Of a stretch of 64,000 nt of DNA, positions 51,758-60,667 are shown piece after piece (within the stretch, counting starts at the first letter, position 1; every line of letters begins with the position of its first letter). A program made the position numbers and the translations under genes. Source of the stretch: Marinimicrobium sp. C6131 (GTDB taxonomy: Bacteria; Pseudomonadota; Gammaproteobacteria; Pseudomonadales; Cellvibrionaceae). The stretch is taken from assembly GCF_026153455.1 (NCBI RefSeq), contig NZ_CP110629.1, forward strand, positions 744,001-808,000. The letters are read 5' to 3'. The notes under the pieces are model-generated. The model did not search any database. It saw nothing but the letters and a program-made list of their open reading frames with translations, and was not told where the DNA came from.

Positions 51758-52769
51758 AACCCGGCGCCGATACACTCTGATATCGGCACTGTTACTGTTA
51801 CTCGGTTGTGAGGATTCTATGACCAAAGCGGATTGGCTGGCGTCAGAGTCGGCGCCCAATGATTACCCGATGGAGGTGATTTCCGGAACTTTTCTGTATC
51901 CAGGCGAAGATCATGGGCTTTACGTCCCCGACGGTAAAACTGTCCATCACGGCTGGGGATACCCCGTTTCCACCCATGTGGTAGGGCCGGATCAAAAGCC
52001 ATTACCGGATAGGTTGCGGATTACCTATTATTCGTACTTGGAAGATCAGTTCTATCGGGGCGAATTTGAACTGCCCTATGAGAGCATTGTGCAGATGGTT
52101 AATGAGGGCTATCCAAATCATAAGACGCCGCCGGCAACTATGTACTATGACGAACTGACCGTCGGCATGGCTCCCGGAGGCAGCGTCGCGGTGTGGCTGG
52201 TTGGTATTGGAAAAACCACAGAAATATTCTTTGGAAAAGCTGAGCCCATTGATTACGATTGGGAGAAGTACTGGTCTGACGCTTTTATGAGCGATCATCC
52301 AAAGCCGAGAGAGCAATACTTCGAGAAGGCGCTTGGACTTTATCTGACTCCCGAGCAGCGAAAACGCCTCGAAACCGAAGGCATACCCTTCGACAAGTGG
52401 GAGCGGATGCGCACCCACTACCATTGGCAGCCCGAGTTCTTCCGTATGGCGGGGCCGGATTCCCCGGGAACGATCAATTACCTCAACGGCGAACTCTACC
52501 ACTTACGTTACCCCCTCAGCGAGGAAGACGCCGCCAAGCCCAGGCCATTACCCAAGCGCATGAGTTTCCACAGCGGAAAGTATCTTTTTATCATCCATTT
52601 CGATGAAGACGAGATGCTGGACGTGTTCGAAAAGATGGCGGAGGGCGATAATCCGCTCTATCTGGATATCGCACCCGGAATACCCCGGGCAGAAACCGCC
52701 ATCCGGGTGAGAAACCAGGAGGATGAGCATATTGACCTTGAGAAGTTTACCGTGGAGGAGATCAATTAG
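51747..52769 (+). CDS. DUF2931 lipoprotein, probable immunity protein for the DUF2235 lipase
   Basis: The ATG at 51747 starts a 340-residue lipoprotein (MKVKTRRRYTLISALLLLLGCE, lipobox LLGC); the 47 codons upstream in frame lie within the lipase gene. The mature part (GKTVHHGWGYPVSTHV, PDRLRITYYSYLEDQFYRGEFELP) follows the DUF2931 pattern. Such lipoproteins beside Tle1 lipases block them in the periplasm. The 11-base overlap with the lipase gene supports paired expression. Confidence 0.82.
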   Translation: MKVKTRRRYTLISALLLLLGCEDSMTKADWLASESAPNDYPMEVISGTFLYPGEDHGLYVPDGKTVHHGWGYPVSTHVVGPDQKPLPDRLRITYYSYLEDQFYRGEFELPYESIVQMVNEGYPNHKTPPATMYYDELTVGMAPGGSVAVWLVGIGKTTEIFFGKAEPIDYDWEKYWSDAFMSDHPKPREQYFEKALGLYLTPEQRKRLETEGIPFDKWERMRTHYHWQPEFFRMAGPDSPGTINYLNGELYHLRYPLSEEDAAKPRPLPKRMSFHSGKYLFIIHFDEDEMLDVFEKMAEGDNPLYLDIAPGIPRAETAIRVRNQEDEHIDLEKFTVEEIN

Positions 52770-52816
52770 TCCTACATCGAGCCGTCGGGCCTGCACCGGT
52801 GCCCGAAACACCATAC

Positions 52817-52843
52817 GGCGGATGCGCCTTCGGCTTATCCGCC
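52817..52843. repeat. Palindromic extragenic repeat, variant of family A, copy 6
   Basis: GGCGGATGCGCC-TTC-GGCTTATCCGCC is an inverted repeat 47 bases after the DUF2931 gene. Its arms (GGCGGAT/ATCCGCC) differ from copies 1-5 at one base but match copy 7. Confidence 0.65.
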
Positions 52844-52903
52844 CTGCGCAAGCCTTGGGGATTGGCGCGGGCTATCAATTATGAGGGAGAAGTATAAGAA
52901 AGA

Positions 52904-52990
52904 TGGTACCAGAGGCCGGACTCGAACCGGCACACCCTCGCGGGCGGGGGATTTTGAATCCCCTGCGTCTACCAATTTCGCCACTCTGGC
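52904..52990 (-). tRNA. tRNA-Leu (anticodon CAA)
   Basis: The reverse strand from 52990 folds as an 87-base class II tRNA: acceptor GCCAGAG, D-arm with GGTAGAC, anticodon stem GGGGA/TCCCC with loop TTCAAAA (CAA), long variable arm, T-arm GGTTCGAGTCC, discriminator A and encoded CCA. The first acceptor pair is G-U instead of G-C. Its 3' end faces the accessory region, the usual geometry for an island integrated at a tRNA gene. Confidence 0.95.
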
Positions 52991-53016
52991 ATCGTATGGT
53001 GTCGATGTGGGGCGGG

Positions 53017-53044
53017 ATTATAGCAGCGTGCGGGGGTTCGTCAA
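53017..53044 (-). promoter_or_regulatory. sigma70 promoter of tRNA-Leu
   Basis: On the minus strand, TTGACG (53044-53039) and a perfect TATAAT (53022-53017) are 16 bases apart. They are followed by a GC-rich discriminator (CCCGCCCC), the mark of stringently controlled stable-RNA promoters. The start would be near 53010, about 20 bases before the tRNA. Confidence 0.8.
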
Positions 53045-53117
53045 CCGGAGATTGTGGTCATTTTCGGGGTTTTCCGGTACCCTTGCGGCCTTTTGAACCT
53101 GCCTGAATACACGTCTT

Positions 53118-54197
53118 ATGCGCCGCCAGGATTTTTACTACGATCTGCCCGAATCCCTGATTGCCCGTGAACCGGCCGCCGAGCGACGCGGGAGTCGCTT
53201 GCTGGGGCTGGATGGCCCGACCGGGAAGGTGACCCACGGTCAATTCCCGGACCTGCTGGAGCAGGTCCGGCCCGGGGATCTGATGGTGTTCAACGACACC
53301 AAGGTCATTCCCGCCCGCCTGTTCGGGATGAAAGACACCGGGGGCAAGGTGGAAATTCTGGTGGAGCGCCTGCTCACCGATGCCCGGGTGTTGGCCCACA
53401 CCCGGGCGAGCAAGTCCCCCAAGATTGGCAGCCTGATCGTGCTGGAAGACGGCACCCGCTTGGCGGTCACCGGACGGCGCGATGACCTGTTCGAATTGAA
53501 CTTCCCGCCGGAGGAAACCGCGCTGTCGGTATTGGAGCGTCTGGGGCATATGCCGTTGCCGCCCTATATCGATCGGGAGGATGAGGCGCTGGACCGGGAG
53601 CGCTACCAGACGGTTTACAGCCGCAAAGCGGGCGCCGTGGCCGCGCCCACCGCCGGTCTGCATTTTGATGATGATCTGCTGGCCCAGTTGCAGGCCAAAG
53701 GCGTCAATCTGGCGTTTGTCACTCTGCATGTGGGCGCCGGGACCTTCCAGCCGGTGCGGGTGGACAATATTGCCGAGCATAAAATGCACAGCGAGGTCAT
53801 GGACCTGAGCGAACAAGTGGCCGAGCAGGTGCGCGCCACCCGCGCGACCGGCGGTCGGGTGATTGCCGTGGGCACCACCAGCGTGCGCTGCCTGGAAACC
53901 GCCGCCGCTCGTGCCGAACCGGGGCAGGGCATGGCCGCCTACCAGGGCGAGACCGATATCTTCATTACCCCCGGCTTTGAATTCAGGGCGGTGGATGCGT
54001 TGCTGACCAACTTCCACTTGCCCGAGTCCACGCTGATGATGCTGGTGTCCGCCTTTGCGGGCTACCGGCACATCATGGACGCCTATCGAGAAGCCGTGTC
54101 TCAGGAGTACCGCTTTTTCAGTTACGGCGATGCCATGTTTATCACCCGCAACCCGGACGCTCCGCGCGATATTCCGGGCAGTCCTTCCGAGGGATAA
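53118..54197 (+). CDS. queA: tRNA ribosyltransferase-isomerase QueA
   Basis: QueA transfers the ribosyl group of S-adenosylmethionine to preQ1 in tRNA, giving epoxyqueuosine. The 359-residue sequence has the family start RRQDFYYDLPESLIAREP, FNDTKVIPARLFG, and AAPTAGLHF with GTTSVRCLE later. It precedes tgt by three bases, the standard queuosine pair. Confidence 0.96.
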   Translation: MRRQDFYYDLPESLIAREPAAERRGSRLLGLDGPTGKVTHGQFPDLLEQVRPGDLMVFNDTKVIPARLFGMKDTGGKVEILVERLLTDARVLAHTRASKSPKIGSLIVLEDGTRLAVTGRRDDLFELNFPPEETALSVLERLGHMPLPPYIDREDEALDRERYQTVYSRKAGAVAAPTAGLHFDDDLLAQLQAKGVNLAFVTLHVGAGTFQPVRVDNIAEHKMHSEVMDLSEQVAEQVRATRATGGRVIAVGTTSVRCLETAAARAEPGQGMAAYQGETDIFITPGFEFRAVDALLTNFHLPESTLMMLVSAFAGYRHIMDAYREAVSQEYRFFSYGDAMFITRNPDAPRDIPGSPSEG

Positions 54198-54200
54198 CAG

Positions 54201-55331
54201 ATGTCTTCCTTTATGCAGTTTGAACTGGACCGGGAAGACGGCCTGGCCCGACGCGGCCGCCTGAAGTTCCCCCGTGGCGTGGTGGAAACCCCCGCTTTTA
54301 TGCCCGTGGGCACCTACGGCACGGTCAAGGGCATGTTGCCTCGGGATATCGAGGCGATTGGCGCCCAGATCATCCTCGGCAATACCTTCCACCTGATGCT
54401 GCGCCCCGGCACGGAGGTCATCAAGGCCCATGGCGACCTGCATGACTTTATGCAGTGGTCCGGCCCGATTCTGACCGACTCGGGTGGTTTCCAGGTGTTC
54501 AGCCTGGGGGATATCCGCAAGATCACCGAGAAAGGGGTGTCGTTCCGCTCGCCCATTGACGGCAGTCCGGTGTTTCTCGGCCCCGAGGAGGCCATGCAGG
54601 TGCAGCGGGATCTGGGCTCGGACATTGTGATGATCTTTGATGAGTGCACCCCGTACCCGGCCACCGAGGACGAGGCGCGCAAGTCCATGGAGCTGTCCCT
54701 GCGTTGGGCCCAGCGCTCCAGGGACGCCCACGGCGATAACCCGTCCGCGCTGTTCGGCATTGTGCAGGGCGGGATGTACGAGAACCTGCGCCGGGAGTCT
54801 CTGGCGGGCCTGGAGGCGATCGGCTTTGACGGCTACGCCATCGGTGGCCTCTCGGTGGGCGAGCCCAAAGAGGATATGGTGCGCGTGCTGTCGGCCCTGA
54901 CGCCCCATATGCCCAAAGACAAGCCCCGCTACCTGATGGGTGTGGGCAAACCGGAGGATCTGGTCGAAGGTGTGCGCCGGGGGGTGGATATGTTCGACTG
55001 CGTGATGCCCACCCGCAATGCCCGCAATGGCCATCTGTTCACCCATGAAGGGGTGATCAAGATCCGCAATGCAAAGCATCGCCACGACACGGGTTCGCTC
55101 GACCCTCAGTGTGACTGCTACACCTGCCAGAACTTCAGCCGCGCCTATCTGCACCACCTGGACAAGTGCGGTGAGATCCTCGGCGCTCAGCTTCAGACCA
55201 TTCACAACCTGCGCTACTACCAGTTGGTGATGGCCGGGTTGAGGGAGGCCATTGCCGCCGGCGCGTTGGAGGCTTTTGTGGCCGACTTCTATCGGGCTCG
55301 CGGTAAGGACGTGCCGGCGCTGACGCCATAA
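54201..55331 (+). CDS. tgt: Queuine/preQ1 tRNA-guanine transglycosylase Tgt
   Basis: Tgt swaps guanine-34 for preQ1 in GUN-anticodon tRNAs, the step before QueA. The 376-residue protein shows GTYGTVKGM, the active-site region LTDSGGFQVFSLG, the nucleophile loop FDCVMPTRNARNG and the zinc site CDCYTCQNFSRAYLHHL. Length is normal. It is normally followed by yajC in gammaproteobacteria, but here the next gene is secD. Confidence 0.97.
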   Translation: MSSFMQFELDREDGLARRGRLKFPRGVVETPAFMPVGTYGTVKGMLPRDIEAIGAQIILGNTFHLMLRPGTEVIKAHGDLHDFMQWSGPILTDSGGFQVFSLGDIRKITEKGVSFRSPIDGSPVFLGPEEAMQVQRDLGSDIVMIFDECTPYPATEDEARKSMELSLRWAQRSRDAHGDNPSALFGIVQGGMYENLRRESLAGLEAIGFDGYAIGGLSVGEPKEDMVRVLSALTPHMPKDKPRYLMGVGKPEDLVEGVRRGVDMFDCVMPTRNARNGHLFTHEGVIKIRNAKHRHDTGSLDPQCDCYTCQNFSRAYLHHLDKCGEILGAQLQTIHNLRYYQLVMAGLREAIAAGALEAFVADFYRARGKDVPALTP

Positions 55332-55378
55332 ATTACCGGGCGGGGCGCGGTTGCGCTCCGTTCATTACCGTACTTTCA

Positions 55379-55406
55379 TTGTTGTCTTGGGGGAAATCGG
55401 TATAAT
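55379..55406 (+). promoter_or_regulatory. sigma70-like promoter before secD
   Basis: A perfect TATAAT at 55401-55406 is 16 bases from TTGTTG at 55379-55384, in the 125-base gap between tgt and secD. It would give secDF their own transcript. Confidence 0.6.
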
Positions 55407-55456
55407 CCGGGCCTTCATCCGTATCCGATACCGTCGAATAAGCCACGGAACCGTTT

Positions 55457-57334
55457 ATGCATAACCGCTATCCGCTCTGGAAATACCTCTTGATCCTGGG
55501 GGTTGTTACCCTGGGATTCATCTACGCGCTGCCCAACCTTTATGCGCCCGACCCCGCCGTACAGATTTCCGGTCAGTCAGGGGCGACCACCATGGATGCG
55601 TCCACGGTGGAGCGGGTGGAAGAACAGCTCCAGTCGCAGGGCATCGACTACATCGGCGTTGAGCTGAACGAGAACGTCGTTCTGGTCCGCCTGGCCAGCG
55701 AAGATGAACAGATGACCGCCCGCCGCACCCTGCAGGAGTCGCTCGGTGGCGATTTTGTGGTCGCCCTGAACCAGGCGCCGACCACACCGGACTGGCTGGT
55801 GTCTCTGGGCGGTGCCCCCATGCGCCTGGGTCTGGACCTCTCCGGTGGTGTGCATTTTCTGCTGGAGGTGGACACCGACTCCGCCATTGAAACCCGCCAG
55901 GAAATCACGGCGGACGAAATGAAGGGCATCTTGCGTGAAGAGCGCATTCGGTATAACTCGCTGGAGGTGGAAGAGGATCTGAGTATCGTGGCGCGCTTCC
56001 GTTCGGCCGAGTTGCGGGATCGGGCTCTGGAGCTTGCAGAAGACGAGTACGACACACTGGTATTCCAGACCGAAGATGCCGGGGAAGAGGACTTCCGCTT
56101 TACCGCGCAGTTGAGCGAAACGGCGATCGCTGAAATTGAAGACTATGCCCTGGGCCAGAACCTGGTGACTTTGCGTAACCGGGTGAATGAGCTGGGCGTG
56201 TCCGAGCCCGTGGTGCAGCGCCAGGGCGGCAACCGCATCATTGTGCAACTGCCGGGGGTTCAGGACACTGCTGAAGCCAAGCGGGTGATCGGCAAAACCG
56301 CCAACCTGGAGTTCCGGCTGGAGGCCAGCCCGGATACGCTGGTGTCCATGAAAGAAGAATTTCCCTACCGCAGTGAGGCGGACAAGCAGCGCTTTGGTGG
56401 TGCCGAGCTGGAGCGTCAGATCATCCTGACCGGTGACCATGTGGCCAACGCCACCAGCAGCTTCGATGCGGAAACCAATATGCCCCAGGTGAATATCACG
56501 CTGGATGGCCTGGGCGGTACCAAAATGCACCGCGCGACCCGGGACAATGTCGGGCGGCGCATGGGGGTACTGTTTATCGAGCACAAAACCCGCACGGAAT
56601 TTACCACCAATGAGGCGGGCGAAACCGTCGAGGTGCGGGAAAACTACGTCGAGCGGGAAATCATCAGCCTGGCCACCATTCAGAGCGCGCTGGGCAAGCA
56701 GTTCCGGATTACCGGCCTTGAGTCCCCGGCGGAAGCCTCCGAGCTGGCGCTGTTGCTGCGTGCCGGTGCCCTGGCGGCACCCATGTACTTTGTGGAAGAG
56801 CGCACCATCGGCCCGTCCCTCGGGGCGGAAAATATCCAGACGGGCTTGAAGTCGGTCGTGATTGGCCTGGCGTTGGTGCTGGTCTTTATGCTGATTTACT
56901 ACCGGGTGTTCGGCATTTTCGCGAATCTGGCGCTGGCGGCCAACGTGCTGTTGCTGGTAGCGGTCATGTCTCTGTTGGGGGCCACCCTGACCTTGCCGGG
57001 TATTGCCGGTATCGTGCTGACCGTGGGTATGGCGGTGGACGCCAACGTGTTGATTTTCTCCCGAATCCGGGAAGAGCTGAAAGAAGGGGTATCACCCCAG
57101 TCCGCCATTTACAGCGGTTATGAGCGGGCGTTTGTCAGTATTCTGGACGCCAACATCACCACGCTGCTGGTGGCGGTCATTCTGTACGCGATTGGCACGG
57201 GTCCGGTGCAGGGCTTTGCGGTGACGCTGTCCATCGGTATTCTGACCTCCATGTTTACCGCGATCATGGGCACTCGGGCGCTGGCCAATCTGGTGTACGG
57301 CCGCCGTCGCAACCTGAAGAAGATCTGGATCTAA
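55457..57334 (+). CDS. secD: Protein translocase subunit SecD
   Basis: SecD works with SecF to pull exported proteins through SecYEG using proton motive force. The 625-residue protein has the N-terminal helix (LWKYLLILGVVTLGFIYALPNLY), the motif LGLDLSGGVHFLLEVD, a large periplasmic domain and five C-terminal helices including LTVGMAVDANVLIFSRIREEL with the conserved aspartate. Length is typical. It ends 12 bases before secF. Confidence 0.97.
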   Translation: MHNRYPLWKYLLILGVVTLGFIYALPNLYAPDPAVQISGQSGATTMDASTVERVEEQLQSQGIDYIGVELNENVVLVRLASEDEQMTARRTLQESLGGDFVVALNQAPTTPDWLVSLGGAPMRLGLDLSGGVHFLLEVDTDSAIETRQEITADEMKGILREERIRYNSLEVEEDLSIVARFRSAELRDRALELAEDEYDTLVFQTEDAGEEDFRFTAQLSETAIAEIEDYALGQNLVTLRNRVNELGVSEPVVQRQGGNRIIVQLPGVQDTAEAKRVIGKTANLEFRLEASPDTLVSMKEEFPYRSEADKQRFGGAELERQIILTGDHVANATSSFDAETNMPQVNITLDGLGGTKMHRATRDNVGRRMGVLFIEHKTRTEFTTNEAGETVEVRENYVEREIISLATIQSALGKQFRITGLESPAEASELALLLRAGALAAPMYFVEERTIGPSLGAENIQTGLKSVVIGLALVLVFMLIYYRVFGIFANLALAANVLLLVAVMSLLGATLTLPGIAGIVLTVGMAVDANVLIFSRIREELKEGVSPQSAIYSGYERAFVSILDANITTLLVAVILYAIGTGPVQGFAVTLSIGILTSMFTAIMGTRALANLVYGRRRNLKKIWI

Positions 57335-57346
57335 GAGAGCGCCACT

Positions 57347-58510
57347 ATGCTACCGGAATCAAAAGTGATTAATTTTATGGGCTGGCGCAAAACCTGCGCC
57401 ACCATTTCCCTTGTGTTGTTGCTGGCTTCCATCGTCTCTCTGGCGACGCGTGGTCTGGAGTTCGGGCTGGACTTCACCGGCGGCTCCCAGGTCGAGCTGG
57501 GCTTCGATCGCCCGGCGGATCTGTCCACCATCCGCTCGGTGCTGGGCGAGCAGGGCCTTGAGAACCCCGTGGCGATTCTGTTTGGCTCGGACTCGGAAGT
57601 TCTGATCCGCACGCAGGACGCTCTGAGTGACGGTGTACTGGAGCAGTTGGAAGAAGACCTCGCGTCCCTGTCCGACAATGCGACCATTGCCGAGGTGCGT
57701 AACGCCGCCAGCGACCAGACCCAGTTTTCCCAGGTACTGGTTTTCAATGGCGTCAGTGAGTCAGCGCTGCGCTCGGCGGAGCTGTTTGACCCGCGCTACT
57801 ACGGTCGCACGCAAATCGCGACCGAGGGCGAGGCCGTCACCGTTGCCGTTGAAAATGCCCTGGACAATGTCTATTCCCGGTTTCTGATTGACGCCCTGGA
57901 AGAAGCCACCGGGGCGAGCATCAACCTGCGGCGCAGTGAATTTGTCGGCCCGCAGGTGGGTGAAGAGCTGCGCGATCAGGGCGGGTTGGGTATGCTGTTC
58001 GCCCTGGCCGTGGTGATGATTTACGTGGCCATCCGCTTCCAGTACAAATTCTCGGTCGGGGCGGTACTGGCCCTGATTCACGACGTGATTATTGTCCTGG
58101 GTGTCTTCTCGCTCTTGCGCCTGGATTTCGACCTGACGGTGCTGGCGGCGGTGCTCGCGGTGATCGGTTATTCGCTGAACGATACCATCGTCGTGTTTGA
58201 CCGGGTGCGGGAGAATTTCCGGAAAATGCGCCGGGGTACCACCAATGAGGTGATCAACACATCTTTGACCCAGACGCTGGAGCGGACGCTGTTGACCTCC
58301 TTGACCACCTTGCTGGTATTGGTTGTACTGTACTTCTTTGGCGGTGAGCTGATCAGTGGTTTTGCGTTTGCGTTGATTGTGGGTGTGGTGGTCGGTACCT
58401 ACTCGTCGATCTATGTCTCGGCCAACATTCTGGCGGCGATGCATCTGACCAAAGAAGACCTCATGTCACCGCCGAAAGAGGGTGAGGAGCAGGAAGAACT
58501 GGTTCCCTGA
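57347..58510 (+). CDS. secF: Protein translocase subunit SecF, enlarged periplasmic domain
   Basis: SecF is the partner of SecD. Its motifs are present: LEFGLDFTGGSQVELGF, FVGPQVGEEL, IGYSLNDTIVVFDRVREN and the final YSSIYVSANILAA. At 387 residues it is about 65-75 longer than the usual 310-320. The extra length falls in the first periplasmic domain, between SEVLIRTQD (around residue 88) and RRSEFVGPQVG (around residue 202), and is acidic. This may be a lineage trait; function of the insert is unknown. Confidence 0.95.
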   Translation: MLPESKVINFMGWRKTCATISLVLLLASIVSLATRGLEFGLDFTGGSQVELGFDRPADLSTIRSVLGEQGLENPVAILFGSDSEVLIRTQDALSDGVLEQLEEDLASLSDNATIAEVRNAASDQTQFSQVLVFNGVSESALRSAELFDPRYYGRTQIATEGEAVTVAVENALDNVYSRFLIDALEEATGASINLRRSEFVGPQVGEELRDQGGLGMLFALAVVMIYVAIRFQYKFSVGAVLALIHDVIIVLGVFSLLRLDFDLTVLAAVLAVIGYSLNDTIVVFDRVRENFRKMRRGTTNEVINTSLTQTLERTLLTSLTTLLVLVVLYFFGGELISGFAFALIVGVVVGTYSSIYVSANILAAMHLTKEDLMSPPKEGEEQEELVP

Positions 58511-58579
58511 GCCTTGTACACCGCTGAAAAGTGCGGATGCCAGTGGTGAGGGTATCCGCCCGATCGATGAGCAAAGCTT

Positions 58580-60592
58580 ATGTCGAAAGGCATCACCATC
58601 AGCGACGAAGAATTGAATCAGGCCGACAGCGAGCAGCTGCGCGACCTGGTGGCACGCTATCGCCGGATTTTCAACGGTAGCGGCTACGGCTTCTGGGAGT
58701 GGGACCTCACCTCCAACCGCATTGACTGGTCCGGTGGTTTCTGGGAATCGCTGGGGTTCAATGACGAAGATAAAATCCGCATCAGCGACGCCACGGCGCT
58801 GCCCGAATACATTCATCCCGACGATCGGGATCATATGCTGGAGGCGGTGCGCGAGCACTTGCGCAGCGGCGAACCGCTGAATACGGCCTACCGGATTCTC
58901 ACCAAGCGCGGCAACTACGTCTGGACCCAGGCGCGCGCGAACTCCATTCGCGACAAGTACGGCCGGGTGATGTACATCTCCGGTGTCAATTTCGATATTA
59001 CCGAACTGAAGAATGTCGAGGCGGCCCTGCGTGAAAGTGAGGCCCGCCAGGCGCGTATCATCCAGGCGTCCAATGACGGTATCTGGGAGTGGTACGCGGA
59101 TCGTAAAGGTTTCCACTTTTCCAATCGTTGCTGGGAACATGCCGGCTACGATGAGAAAGACGATGTGGTCATTCGGGGGCAGAATCGTCTGTCCGTGTGG
59201 CGCTCTCACATTCACCCGCAAGACCTGCCCAAGTTTGACCAGACTCTGGCCGATCATATGGCCGGTCGGGCGCCTTTCGATATCGAGTACCGGATTTTTG
59301 GCAAAGACGGGGATATCCGCTGGATTCGTGCCCGTGGGCGCGCCAGTTTTGACACCGAGGGTAACCCGGTGCGCATGTCCGGCACCAATATGGATATCAC
59401 CGATATCAAGCGCGCTGAAGAGCGGGTGGTGCAGGCGAAGGACGCGGCGGAAAAAGCCAATCAGGCCAAGTCCGATTTCCTCTCCAGTATGAGTCACGAG
59501 CTGCGCACGCCGCTCAATGCCATTCTCGGATACGCGCAGCTGTTTCAGTATGACAACAACCTGACCGACAGTCAGATGGACAATGCCCGGGAAATTCGCA
59601 AGGCCGGTGAGCATCTGCTGCAACTGATCAATGATGTACTGGATCTGGCCAAGATCGAGTCGGGGCGGATGACCTTTTCTCTGGAGCCGGTACTGGTGTC
59701 CCGGGTGGTTGCGGAGTGCTTTACATTGATCCAACCCCAGGCCGATGCCGGTGGCATCAAGCTCAATGCGGATATGAAACGCCTGGAGAGTACCTACGTG
59801 GTGGCGGACAATGTGCGCCTGAAACAGGCGTTGCTCAACCTGGTCAGCAATGCGGTGAAGTACAACCAGGTCGGTGGAGAAGTGGCGGTGAGCCTGTCGG
59901 AGCGGGACGATAATCGCCTGAGGATCACAGTGCGCGATACTGGCCAGGGTATACCGGCCAGCCGGCAGCACGAGGTGTTTCAGCCCTTCAATCGCTTGAA
60001 CGCTGAATACTCAAAGGTCGAGGGCTCCGGTGTCGGGCTGGTGATTACCAAACAGCTCGTCGAGATGATGGGCGGAAAGCTGTCTTTCGAGAGCACGGAG
60101 GGTGTGGGCACCGAATTCTGGATGGATCTGCCCTTGTCCACCGAGTGGAATCAGGATCTGGTGGTCAACCGCCGAGACCATGACCAGACGACCGATCAGG
60201 AACCGGAGACGCTGGTGCTCGACGAGCCTCGGACAATTCTCTATGTGGAGGATAACCCGTCCAATATCCGTCTGATGCAGCAGATTCTGGGGCGCTATCC
60301 AAAGCTGACGCTCGAAGTGGCGGAAGAGGCGTTTCTCGGCATTTACAAGGCGCGCAGCGAGCGGCCGGATGTGATCATTCTGGATATCAATCTGCCGGGG
60401 ATGGATGGCTACGAGGCGCTCTCGGTATTAAAGCGCGACCCGGTGACCGCGGACATTCCCGTGGTAGGGCTGTCCGCTAACGCCATGGCGTACGATGTGG
60501 AGCGGGGCCGGAAGGCGGGGTTTTACGATTATCTGACCAAGCCGGTGGAGATCAACCATCTGGTACGGACGCTCAAGAAGCTTTTGGCTTAG
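58580..60592 (+). CDS. PAS hybrid histidine kinase
   Basis: A 670-residue soluble hybrid kinase: two PAS domains of PAS_3 type with PAC tails (about residues 25-145 and 155-280, GFWEWDLTSNRIDW, GIWEWYADRKG), HisKA with H306 in SMSHELRTPLN, HATPase (LLNLVSNAVKYN, DTGQGIP, GSGVGLVITKQL) and a C-terminal receiver with D602 (ILDINLPGMDG) and K654. No membrane segment is visible, so it likely senses a cytoplasmic cue such as redox or a small ligand. No HPt or separate regulator gene is adjacent, so the partner is elsewhere. Confidence 0.93.
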   Translation: MSKGITISDEELNQADSEQLRDLVARYRRIFNGSGYGFWEWDLTSNRIDWSGGFWESLGFNDEDKIRISDATALPEYIHPDDRDHMLEAVREHLRSGEPLNTAYRILTKRGNYVWTQARANSIRDKYGRVMYISGVNFDITELKNVEAALRESEARQARIIQASNDGIWEWYADRKGFHFSNRCWEHAGYDEKDDVVIRGQNRLSVWRSHIHPQDLPKFDQTLADHMAGRAPFDIEYRIFGKDGDIRWIRARGRASFDTEGNPVRMSGTNMDITDIKRAEERVVQAKDAAEKANQAKSDFLSSMSHELRTPLNAILGYAQLFQYDNNLTDSQMDNAREIRKAGEHLLQLINDVLDLAKIESGRMTFSLEPVLVSRVVAECFTLIQPQADAGGIKLNADMKRLESTYVVADNVRLKQALLNLVSNAVKYNQVGGEVAVSLSERDDNRLRITVRDTGQGIPASRQHEVFQPFNRLNAEYSKVEGSGVGLVITKQLVEMMGGKLSFESTEGVGTEFWMDLPLSTEWNQDLVVNRRDHDQTTDQEPETLVLDEPRTILYVEDNPSNIRLMQQILGRYPKLTLEVAEEAFLGIYKARSERPDVIILDINLPGMDGYEALSVLKRDPVTADIPVVGLSANAMAYDVERGRKAGFYDYLTKPVEINHLVRTLKKLLA

Positions 60593-60596
60593 GTTG

Positions 60597-60637
60597 GGTA
60601 ACGGCGGATAAGCGCAAAGCGCGCATCCGCCGTTACC
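60597..60637. repeat. Palindromic extragenic repeat, variant of family A, copy 7
   Basis: GGTAACGGCGGATAAGCGC-aaa-GCGCGCATCCGCCGTTACC is a long, near-perfect inverted repeat between the convergent hybrid kinase and suhB genes. Its inner arms (GGCGGAT/ATCCGCC) match copy 6. Confidence 0.75.
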
Positions 60638-60667
60638 AATACCAGCCGCATCCACCAGCCTTTTGAC

